Assembly (NCBI GenBank): GCA_021018995.1
Contig: CM037588.1
Coordinates: 83,859,765-83,923,764 of the forward strand
DNA length: 64,000 nucleotides
Origin: Chloranthus sessilifolius
Taxonomy: Eukaryota > Streptophyta > Magnoliopsida > Chloranthales > Chloranthaceae
Direction: 5' to 3'
Each line of letters starts with the position of its first letter. Positions within the stretch are counted from its first letter, which is position 1. The notes beneath the pieces are model-generated. The model was not told the DNA's origin, ran no database searches, and saw only the letters and a program-made list of their open reading frames with translations. The position numbers and the translations under genes were made by a program. This document shows, one piece after another, positions 46,810 through 56,382 of the stretch.

Positions 46810-47169
46810 ACTACAGTCCCCCCTCTTCATCCATCCCGGGACCCAGCTGTGGGGACTTACACCCCTTTTGTTTTCTCACACACCTCCTTTCACTAACAGT
46901 TTGGCAAATATTTTGTTTATTCATATGCAGGACTGATCCTACATCAAAGAATATGCCCAAGGAGTCGCTTTCTGAGAACATTTTGGGCAAACAGATCCTG
47001 CAAAGAAACAGGTCCAATACAAAGGGATCATGGCATAAAATCAAAGCAAAAATTCTAAAAATATTTTCCAAAAATAATGATCCAAAGTATCACATCAGCC
47101 ATCCACAAAATAATTAAACAAATCGAATTCCAAAGAGTACTAAGTTTTCAAAAGAAAAACTAAAAGCCT
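46810..47169. other. Spacer between the two antisense genes
   Basis: About 360 bases without a credible gene. Mildly A-rich, and probably the 3' region of the PMD gene. Confidence 0.5.
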
Positions 47170-49625
47170 ATTCCTTGGTTGAGCCCTTTGATTTCTTGCG
47201 ACGGCGAGAGGAGTTCCGAAAGTTTCAAATGTTCCCCACCTTGGACCACGCCTGCGAGATCCTACTGCGTAAAGAACGCGACTCCTTAGCAAGAGAACGC
47301 TGCAAGGCATAGTCAAAGTCAAGAGTCAGGATCAGTTAAGGGATAAATGATAGTGAAATGAATGAGAGGAGTAGGGCAGCAAGGTACTCACCGTCTCCAC
47401 CTCCCTATGCTCTACAAGATGATGATGGTACTCCTCATATTCCATGGCCGAGTTGAAATCCTATGTTCAGAATGATATAACATCAATTATCAGGGCAATC
47501 TTAAAGCACGTACAATAGGAGGCTGAAATGGAAAGAGATTGGGCTGCCAGCAGACTTACCCTTGGAACCACCTCAGGAGGGACAGGGGCCGCCTCAGCAG
47601 AAAGCCGCGCTTGTCAATCCACATCTGCGCAGAGGCCCGAAAGGAAGCTGTCATCCAGGTGCCGAAAGGTCCCATAAACCATGGGCGGATCGCCATCATG
47701 GTTACCAGTATGAGAGGTACCTGACAGACTAGCACCCAAGGAGCCCTCTCCCGAGGGACCCACACCAGAAGGGTCAGCACCGGAGGGATCTTCCCCTGAC
47801 ATATCAACTGCACCCATCCCGCCTTCACCATCCGAATCATCCCCTAGAGCAAACTATTAATAAATAAAGATCCGCTTAGAAGGAATGAAGGACCGAACTA
47901 AAGCATAAAGGGAACTAATCCAAGCTAAGAGGAATTACCTAGCCAAGAGGGCTGCCGAACACAAGAAAATTGGTGCTAGGTATAAAGCGCGATAAGATAA
48001 ACCAGTACGGCAGGCACTCGTACCAAAGATGATAGTCCTCGGGCACATGGAGAGCATGGATCGGAAGCCCATTGTTGAAGAAGGCAGCAGTAAGCTCCTC
48101 GATACTGTCAACGAGATACTAAACATCCGCTAGAGGGTCCACAGGTATGACATAATAACCTTGGAATTGGTGCACGACTCACTCCCCCAAATAATAGAAT
48201 TTGGCTCATGCTTCATAGCAGAAAATGATGCGACGGTTATTAAATAGGCGGGAAGCGCCTATAGCTGCTTGGTCCCAGAAGGGGGATGTAAGGTACGGGT
48301 CAGGGACGATCTGCCCAAGTCAAACGAAAAAAAAAGAGAATCAAAGCAGTTAGCACATTAGTAATGGGAGATTCCCGAGCTAAAAACAAATAAAGTTGAA
48401 AGAGAGTTTTACTTGCTCAGGAACCATCAAGTCTAGTTGGGACCTCAGACCCGTCTCTAAGTGCTTTAAACCTACATCGCGGCACCGGGCCTGATTCTAG
48501 TTGTTGAGGAGGGGATAGGTAAGCACCTTTGAGAAAAGAAGTGGGCACCCAGGGTGAAAGTGATGGTATCCCCATACCTGAAAAGGGGGGGCATTGCACA
48601 AGAGCGGGTCAGTAGCGTATATGGATCATTCAAAAAAAAATGGTAAAGGCAAAGGAATGAGGAATTACCTCCAGGGCGGCCCAAAATCCAACAGCAGACT
48701 TTGAATCCTCGGTAGTGACCCGAGACAAATTGTACATCAGCCATGCATACCCTGCCCCTCCCCAGTCATACCTGTGGACGTCACCCCATTTGTCCATCAC
48801 ACTCAGCAGGGCTAGGCTGACTCGGCCACCGCTCGCATTGGGGAAAAGGGTGTTACCAAGCAGGACCAAGAGAGTAATCCAGGCTAGGACGATCGCCCAC
48901 TCGAGCGTGATGTAGAGCACCCTGTCTGGCTGACACAAATCCACTAACTCATCAGGTGTATAAAGTGAGGTCAGCCACGACATCTTGACCTCGGTGCCAT
49001 GTGTCTGTCGGCGAGGAGGATAGGCCCCAATTAATCAAATGATGTCCTCTCGACTCGACACCATGAGATCGGATATCGGTATCCCCCTATCCTGATGCCG
49101 GTAATCATAGGCCAGTCGACGGGTGTCAAAGTCATCTCTGCATACGACATGTGAAAGCTCATCGTCTCGGGGTGAAACCATTCAATCAGGGCTTTCAGAT
49201 AGGCAGCATCGGCACGCATGACGGGGCAGGATAGAAATTCTCTGAAGCCCACCTGTGCCGAAAGGACCTTTAACATGAGAGGGATATAGAGGTAGAACTC
49301 GTGAAAGTCAAGCCACCCCCCGCGGAACACAATGTTGGGCAGGTCCTGAACCCAAGAAAATGCGCATCAGACCACAAAGGCAAAGCAAAAACTGCATAAT
49401 AGAAATAAATTGAACCTCACTTTTACCTTGCCCGCTATCCTGAAATTTGAAATGTGGGTATGCTGTTGGTGAAGGAGGCCGACCCGAGTGGCCTCGCCCT
49501 GCATCTCGAGCCATGGGCCTGCTCTCCGATCTACCCAGATGAACTGCTCCCCCCTCGGGCCGTACACTATCTCAAGCCCTTCCTCGTAGCCCTCCTCAAG
49601 AATATGCTCACCCTTGCCTAACATG
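47170..49625 (-). pseudogene. Plant mobile domain (PMD, aminotransferase-like) gene, multi-exon, antisense to element B
   Basis: Eight exons with GT-AG borders can be read counting the leader exon (50800-50636): 49625-49427, 49345-48669, 48577-48413, 48310-47939, 47843-47560, 47460-47392 and 47299 to about 47170. ATG at 49624. PMD landmarks: LIEWFHPETMSFH with AEMTLTPVDWPMITGI, then LLGNTLFPNASGGRVSLAL, YDWGGAGYAWLMYNLSR, WAALEVWGYHHFHP and VPEDYHLWYECLPYW; then an acidic Ser/Gly-rich linker and a basic end. PMD proteins (MAIN/MAIL family, Pfam PF10536) act in gene silencing and genome stability in plants; PMDs are also known inside transposable elements. One base is missing in a G run near 49090; TGA or TAG stops lie in three exons, so this copy is dead. 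Exon 6 phase is uncertain. Confidence 0.75.
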
Positions 49626-50800
49626 CTGGGTCAACAAAAGGCAACCACATTAGAATAGATCAGTGGTAAAGGGCGGTTTTTGTGCTACATACCAAGGGAA
49701 GGTGAGTGTTCTCACCCTCTCGCTGTTCATGGTCAGGAAATAAAGATGCACACATACATAGGCAAAAAAAAAGCACAAAAACAAAAAAACAACAAAATCC
49801 CTTTTAGGTTGAAAAAAATCCCCTCCTTTCTATCTTAGAATGTAAAGAAAAGAAAAAAAAAATTAATAATAATAAAATAAACCCCCTTTTTTTATGTTTA
49901 AAAATAAAAGCCATTTAAAAAGGAAAAAAAAAATTATCATCAAAACCACAGGGTACTTCCTTTATGCCAAAAAAAGGGGGTTTTAGAAAAAACAAACAAA
50001 AAGAAATCCTTTTCTTCATGGTTCATAAAATCAAAAACAAAAAAACCAAACAAAAAAAAACTTCAAAAAAAATCCCTCCCTTTATGTCCATAAAATCGAA
50101 AAAAAAAAATCCTCTTTTACAAAAAAAAACTAAAACTAAAAAATATATATAAATCAATGCCTTAGTTTTCAAATAATAAAATTTTTAAAGGCAAAATCCT
50201 TTTCCTTAATTAAGTATAAGAAAGAAAATCGAAAAAAAAATTCCTTTGATTAGTTTTCAATATATATAGGAACCAAAAATCGTTTTTTCTATAAACCTTT
50301 CAAAAAGAAACAAAAAAAAATAAACAAAATTTTTCCCTTTTCCTAAATAGTATCCTTGCTTGATATTCAAGATAAAAACAAAGAAAAATAATAAATAAAA
50401 CCCCTTTTCTAAGCACCAATAAAAACATAAACAAAAATTATTATTGTTTACAAATATTAATAAAACCCATAAAACCACAAAAAAAAAAAACAAAAAAGGG
50501 GCATTATTCAGGAAAAACCATTCACAAATCATCAATCAATGCTTACAATGGAAATAAACTATTTTTCATCTAGGAATGCAAGATCATGATCATATTTGCA
50601 AGAAAAATCAAAGAAAATATGTGTTAAATGGTTACCTCTTAGAAGAAAAAAAAGGGTCTTTGATCTAGCGTGAGTCGACGATCGATCCACACAAGCAAAG
50701 CAATGGCAATGAGGCATGCGTAGAGGCAATGTAAAGGAACCCTACGAGGGGGGCGGTTTTCTGTTTCAAAGAGGAAGGAGGGGGAGAAAAATTTGAAATA
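49626..50800 (-). other. 5' leader exon and first intron of the PMD gene
   Basis: A 5' exon ends at AAGAG, followed by GTAACC (50635). The intron of about 1010 bases is extremely T-rich on the minus strand and ends CCCAG one base before the ATG at 49624. Poly-T-rich long first introns are usual in plant genes. Inferred from splice signals only. Confidence 0.55.
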
Positions 50801-50826
50801 CAGCCCCCCAACCCGAACTCGGGCTG

Positions 50827-50939
50827 TTTAAATTCGCCCCAGCAAAATGTTTCCCACATTTTGCTTCACGCAACTATTAGTTGCGCGAGGCTATTTTCAG
50901 GCCCCTAGTGTCCTGGCATAACTAATAGTTGCTCCAGGC
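50827..50939 (-). promoter_or_regulatory. Candidate promoter of the PMD gene with two dyads
   Basis: Two dyads of the LTR type (50912-50939 and 50866-50890) lie just upstream, on the minus strand, of a weak TATA-like TTTAAA (50827-50832) and the inferred leader exon. Arms are imperfect in both. Confidence 0.45.
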
Positions 50940-52551
50940 ACTTAGGCCGGGTCTCGGGCCTGGTACGGGCCAGAGGGGAAGACCGCCCCCACTCTTTTTG
51001 TTTGTTCTGTCGCTCCCGGCAGATGCACGCGCTCCCAAGGTGGCATTTTGACCATCCTTCGACTTGCCAAGAGAGCTGTGCTAAAATAAAAGTGGATCGA
51101 GATCAATGAGCACCCTGGTCCTACACAGGAAAATATAAAGAAAAATCCAAAAAAAAACCCCATAGAGAAGTCGGAAGTATTCACAAGAAAAATCCACATA
51201 AAATAATAGCTTCAAAAATCCCAAAAAAATCCCATAAAATAACAGTTGAAAAATTCAAAAAAATTGCATAAAATGATAGAAAAATAAAAAATAGGTTTGT
51301 ATTCCCCACAGAGACGCACAAGCATAAGGCGATAAAACATCAATATTTTATCTGCAATGCAGTTGTGCCATACTAAAGTCCCGAGTCAGAGGTTCGCCTC
51401 AGATTTTTGGATCCTACTTCAAGGAAGGAGCAACAATGTCGGTCCTGGTCAAACAGTTAATGTTTCGATCGAGTCGACTCCACAGCTAAATCTTTGCGAC
51501 GAGCATTCTGTTTTGGATTCATGTGAACTTAAGTGTCTTAAGCTTCAGATTCTCCATTGGAAATGGTCAATCATTGGTTGAGACCAACCTATTGAGAATG
51601 AGGTTATGTGTCAATCAAACTATGTGCAACCATGCATTCAGAAGGGTTAATTTCCCTTTTTATTTTCTGTAGGCTTAAAACCTGTATGGGTAGCGATATC
51701 CCTGTAAAGTGTACACTATGCGTCTGGGTATTCGTATGATGGTCATTTTTCCCCGTAAATTATACCCGGGTGGGTTCGGGTCGGGGCTTCCATCGCCTTT
51801 GTTGTTGCTTATTGCCCCTAATGGGTACGTGATTATGCACAATTAATTGATGATTATGATCATTGTCAACAGAGACTAGTATTGAATGTCCCTTCATGGA
51901 GATACCCTAATATTTGGTTGGATCTATTCAATGTAATCAAAGCTGGATGCTCTAGGCTATGTTAATCTAAGGCATTCTTTCAAAAAATGGCACGCACTCC
52001 CAAAAAAGTTGCGGCATCTATTCACTTCGCTCGGACAGTCATGCTAAATAAACTTTAGGGTCGATGGGTTCGCCCAAAGACCTCGAACCCTGCTTTCAGT
52101 AGGGGCACCCGCGAACAGTCAGATGGGGCCATCAAATGCCTCGTAGGATTGAACACAAACTGTGGAGCCTTGCGTATGCTTAATTCGCACCTATCTTTGA
52201 ATGTGAATCGATCACCCCTCCTTTTTTACTCACGAAGCTGTTGCATTCAGAATGAATTTTAAACATTAGATACCTTCAAAATCATCCCGAGAAGTGAATA
52301 TCTTTCCCAACTATAGGGAGTTCACAATACATTCCACCTCGATTATGCCCAGTAATGTCACTAAGTGCTTGGGAACTGATTACCACGAGAAATGAATGTT
52401 TAGCCTGGCGTCCCAGGTCTTTTATTTTCTCACCGTGTTACTCATTTGATGTTTGAAGTTCATTCTGAATGCAACAAACCCGTCAATAATGCCTTGGGCC
52501 TCTTCGGATGTCTCTTTTTCTTTGGCATTCGATCATTAGTGATCGGATACT
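50940..52551. other. 3' spacer of element B before the 3' LTR
   Basis: No coding region found. Moderately AT-rich. Near the end a long inverted repeat (52239-52256 with 52459-52476) encloses about 200 bases. Confidence 0.6.
52239..52476. repeat. Inverted repeat with 18-base perfect arms
   Basis: TGTTGCATTCAGAATGAA at 52239-52256 is the exact reverse complement of 52459-52476, and the match continues inwards for about 14 more bases with a few mismatches. Loop about 200 bases. Confidence 0.9.
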
Positions 52552-52561
52552 AAAGAGGGGC
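52552..52561 (+). promoter_or_regulatory. Polypurine tract of element B
   Basis: AAAGAGGGGC, three bases before the 3' LTR start; the expected plus-strand DNA primer. Confidence 0.78.
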
Positions 52562-52986
52562 ATCTGTAGACACCCAAATTTGGCCCAAGGCCCGATCGAA
52601 ACACCTTTCATGAGAGGTGCAATTCTAAGCTTTTGATGACATATATGAAACCTTTAGGAAGCCCCTTAGAACCCTTAGGAACCTTTCCAAACCATTAGGA
52701 AACATCCTAGATCCCTTTGGAACCTAACCTGAACCTTTAGAAATCAATCCCGACCCTTAGAACCCGTTTTGAACCTAAACCTATCCTTATCAAGCAAATG
52801 GTTGAGGAGGGGTGCATCGGAACTAGCTACGGCTCTCTACTATGATTAAATCTCATACCATTGAAGAGTAGAGGTTGTCAGCTTTCCAACGGTCTAAGAA
52901 TTACCCCAATCAGAGATATACATCAAAAGATACGGGAAGCCGAGCTCGGAGGACATAAGTGTAAATTCCTGTGGGCCCCCCTAGGG

Positions 52987-53202
52987 ATTTGGCGCAACTA
53001 ATAGTTTAGTTGCGCTAGTTATAATTTTTCCTTTCTTAACTATTAGTTGTGCCATGCCAATTCTCACAGATTTTAAGCCTGACACAACTATTAGTTTCAC
53101 CATGGTTAAAGGTGAGGCCCAACCTCGCGAACCAACTTCCAGGCACTGTTTAAAACTATTTTACTGTACATTTGCCTGGCGCAACTATTAGTTGCGCCAG
53201 GC
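52987..53202. repeat. Four dyad repeats in U3 of the 3' LTR of B
   Basis: The last (53174-53202) is a perfect 29-base palindrome: 14-base arms GCCTGGCGCAACTA and its complement around one T. The first has a small internal duplication (AGTTTAGTTG); the middle two are decayed. Confidence 0.92.
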
Positions 53203-53481
53203 ATATGAATAGTAACCCCCATATTTTATCCCAAAAATCATGATTGGAATTTGACTTGTTGACCACCTTGACCTTTGGGGTTTGTTTTACTAGTTCTGTG
53301 GCACCCATTCCCTACCTATTTGCACCCTTGAAGTGGCTTAAGGCCTCACCCGATCATCCACCATTCGAGTACCTTCTCACACATCTCAAGGCTCCAAAAA
53401 CCCTAGGAATCCTTAGATGTGAGATTACCTAATATCCAAACTCATTTAGCTCTTAAGTGGTCTCCTAATCCACCCATTTCC

Positions 53482-53489
53482 TATAAATA
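53482..53489 (+). promoter_or_regulatory. TATA box of the 3' LTR of B
   Basis: TATAAATA in CCTATAAATAGAGCC, about 280 bases downstream of the last dyad. Confidence 0.75.
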
Positions 53490-54212
53490 GAGCCCCCCAC
53501 CCCTTGGTTTAAGGGTTGAGGAATTTGCTTAAGAGAGAAAGAGCTCAAAGTGAGAAGTTTTTCCTCCCTTTTCCGCACCATTTTCACCCAAATTCCAGAA
53601 TCTCCCAACCTCATTTCAAGCTTCTTCTTGCATCCAAAACCCTTAGCCTAGGTGTGTGTGATCCCCTAGCCTCCCTTCCCTACCTCTTAGCTTCAAGCCT
53701 TAGGAGTTAGAACCCCATTTTCCATGATACAAGGCCTTCAAAAGCTCATCCAAGCAAGCCACACAAGGCTCTCCTATGGTGCTACAAGGGCCCGAGGGCT
53801 CCGGCTCTCCCCTTTCTTCTCCTATCTCTTTCTAGCTCCCTCCATCCTCCCATTTGTGTCGTTACACTGCTGACTTTTCGGTAGGAACGGAGGGGCACAA
53901 ATGGGATTCTAACCCCTTTTGGGCAAGAGGAAGCTATTTTCCTTTCTTTTGTTTCATTTTATTTTTAGCCATAAGTAGAGATCACATTAAGCGGGTTGAT
54001 CGGGTGCCTAACACCTTCCCGATCGATAACTGAAGCCCCTACCCAAGAGCCTTTGGTGTGAACTGGATTCAGAGTCATATTTTTAGCAGTTCGATGCTCA
54101 TAAAAATGATATAGATATCTCGAGACACCAAAAGCTCCGGGTGGTGACTCTATATTTTTTGCAAGCGAGCGCATCGCTACAACGGGACCGTAAAAAATCC
54201 CACGGTTGCACA

Positions 54213-54760
54213 CCTTAGCAGGCAATACCTTGTACATACACAGACTTGTGCTGCCAAAGGTCTGTCTCCGAAGAAAATAAAAATCTCAAAAACATTGAAG
54301 AAATACAAAACCTTAAAAACATTGAAAAAATATAAAATCCTAAAAACATAGAAAAAATACAAAACCTAAAAATATTATCTTTTAAGATTCCAGATAAAAT
54401 CACATAAAAAGTTGCCTTAATCGAAATACCCGTCCCATGTGAAATCAACCTCTTTCATGTAGAAATACAAGAAGAGGTAGGAATCACAAGTCTGGAAGAG
54501 GATGTCCCTTTCAAGGAGCGCCCCAATGAGCTCCTTGACCGGTTTGCCGACTTTGAGCATGGCCCTACACCCATTATCGAGGAAACTGAGGATGTTAATT
54601 TAAGAACTGGGGAGATTCCCCTCATAACCTAGATCAGAACGTCGCTATCTTCCGAAGAAAGAAAAGCATGATCGACTTCCTTCAATCATACCAAGACATT
54701 TTTGCCTGGTCATACGACGACATGCCTGGTCTGGATACCGATTTGGTCAAGCATGAGCTG
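54213..54760 (+). pseudogene. Displaced continuation of element C: region before RT
   Basis: Begins with the second CCTTA and matches 40054-40575 of element B: A-rich repeated words, then NELLDRFADFEHGPTP and MPGLDTDLV-like text. It ends within the codons for the HEL motif and is fused to Athila integrase. It carries a TAG near 54630 and a frameshift just after it. Confidence 0.83.
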
Positions 54761-55084
54761 AGACAGGAAGCCTATACAAATACCAAATTTTAGAAGCAGA
54801 AATCCAAGGCATTCTTTGACAAGAAACTAAAGAGGAAGAACTTCAACGTCGGTACTAATGTTTGGCTTTTCAACTCCAAATTAAAATTCTTTCAAGGGAA
54901 GTTAAAATCTAGATGGGATGGACCTTACACTGTCATCCATGCCTCCCCATCTGGTGCTATGGAGTTCTTGGATCACATTTCTGGAAAGATCATGAAAGTG
55001 AATGGTCAAAGGCTAAAAATTTGGGTAGAAAATTCTGTGGAGACTCCTCAGACCATCCACCTGCATGAAACTCCCACTGATTAG
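54761..55084 (+). pseudogene. Athila integrase C-terminus
   Basis: Reads RQEAYTNTKF, a TAG, then FFDKKLKRKNFNVGTNVWLF, KFFQGKLKSRWDGPYTVIH and ETPTD before a stop at 55084. The pattern V-x-L-F/Y-N-S-x-L-K-x-F-x-G-K-L-x-S-R-W-x-G-P-Y/F is typical of Athila integrase C-terminal domains. Apart from one TAG the piece is open. Everything upstream in this pol is missing. Confidence 0.85.
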
Positions 55085-56382
55085 TGATCCACAGCTCTGT
55101 ACACTGTGTACAATAATTTGTGAATTTTTGTGTTGTTTCTTTTATTTAAAAATCTGTCATGTGTTGTTTGTGTTGTTTATTGATATTCATGTTTGGTTTT
55201 AAGCTATGTGGTTGTTAATGTGATGTGCATGTTCTGTCATCTGAATTTAATGTGCATGTACCTGATGCTGATGTACATCTTCTGTTGTTGTGCTATGGTT
55301 GACCTGTTGTCATGTAAATGTTCATGAATTTGCTATAATTGAAAATCATTTGCATTCTGATTTTTTGCTGTGCAAATGTTAGTAATGGGCATGAACTTAT
55401 AAAAGGTGATGTCTTGAACTGCAAATTGAGAGAATCAGAGGTTTGTAAGAGATTGTATATTACATAGATTGCAGATCTGGGCATAATAGTATTCTAAGCT
55501 TGCAATATAATTGTGGTTATTAAAGGTGATTCTAATCTACATTTCACTTCTTCATATTTGATATTTCTAGATTGGATACTCCTGTGGATGCCACCCAGAA
55601 ATGGGGAGCTGGTAGCCTGGCATCTGCAACACCTATAATAGTTTGTCTATTCCAATTAAGATCAATAGATTGGAGCAATCTCGGGGATGAACTGTATCAA
55701 GTAGAAGGGCAGATCTTAACCTTAGGACTATATCCAGTAGAAGGGCAGATCCTAACCTCAAGATTTCTTTGATTCATTGGTGGAGATTGGATTCTTATAC
55801 CTCACCTCTGTCAGGGGAACCTGGGTAGCTCGGAGCCAGAAAAGAGGATTGTTGTAAATCAGTCCTTTACACTACTTTTGATTCATTTGATTTTCAGTAA
55901 GAGACCGAGACCCCTAGCTATTGTTCTCAACCTTTTGAATTTTCATCTTCTCTATATCTCCACTTATCTCTCTGTTTGATTAGATCAGGATCACTTGCAT
56001 TAATCTTTTGTAGTTTATAGTAAAAGTGGCAAAAACCTAGAACCTCTCCTCTTCCATGCTTTAGATTAGTTTAAATTAGGATAGAGTGCTAGATCTACCA
56101 TAGATTTGGAGATTTACTATAGTTGAACCACATCTCCCTGTGGGCATACCCTTACTTACCTCTCAAAACTTACTACAACTGCCCTAGTTCTTGTAGGACT
56201 GACAGCTTACCTTAGTTCAACCTTGCTATAGTTTATGCAGTTAATCTGTTATTTTTAATCATATAATAATTGTAAGGTAGGCTACACAACAGAGCTCAAG
56301 GGAATAATTCTGTTATTCTGAGTTGCTGATGGGGCTGATTTTGCTTCTAGAATCCCTCCACCAATTGGTTCGAACTGCACAC
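55085..56382 (+). other. Athila-type non-coding region after integrase
   Basis: AT-rich, no gene. Part of it (56130-56220) resembles the U5-side block of the Athila LTRs (CTTACTTACC, AAAACTTACTAC, TTGTAGGACTG), so a decayed LTR tail may be included. No clear polypurine tract precedes the LTR at 56383. Confidence 0.5.

Larger units (their letters stand above)
25568..54212 (+). mobile_element. Tat/Ogre-type retrotransposon B, both ends present
   Basis: Bounded by LTR start TGTAGACAACC at 25568 and LTR end GCACA at 54212, with CCTTA directly on both sides (25563-25567 and 54213-54217). Total 28.6 kb, or about 22 kb without the Athila insertion at 28811-35442. Parts: truncated 5' LTR, leader, gag, protease/G-patch, RT, RNase H, second RNase H, integrase, two antisense genes, polypurine tract, 3' LTR. 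Coding parts are full of stops; the two LTRs differ at roughly 20 of the first 150 bases by eye, so the insertion is old. Confidence 0.9.
52565..54212 (+). repeat. 3' LTR of element B
   Basis: Starts TGTAGACACCCAAATTTGG, ends GGTTGCACA before the CCTTA duplication, about 1.65 kb. Dyads at 52987-53202, TATAAATA at 53482-53489, R-U5 blocks as in the other Tat LTRs. It is the most complete Tat LTR in the window. Confidence 0.9.

Noticed and set aside
47556..47840. Alternative frame of PMD exon 6 (hydrophobic, Trp-rich)
   Set aside because: The overlapping acidic Ser/Gly-rich frame looks more like a linker, but phase cannot be fixed without a transcript, so no protein was assigned from it.
48717..48915. 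Plus-strand frame opposite PMD exon 3
   Set aside because: The minus strand carries the recognised PMD text and splice sites; the plus frame has no family features.
49750..50560. Poly-A/T-rich tract as a retroposon tail or matrix attachment region
   Set aside because: Better explained as the T-rich first intron of the antisense PMD gene, with donor and acceptor at both ends.
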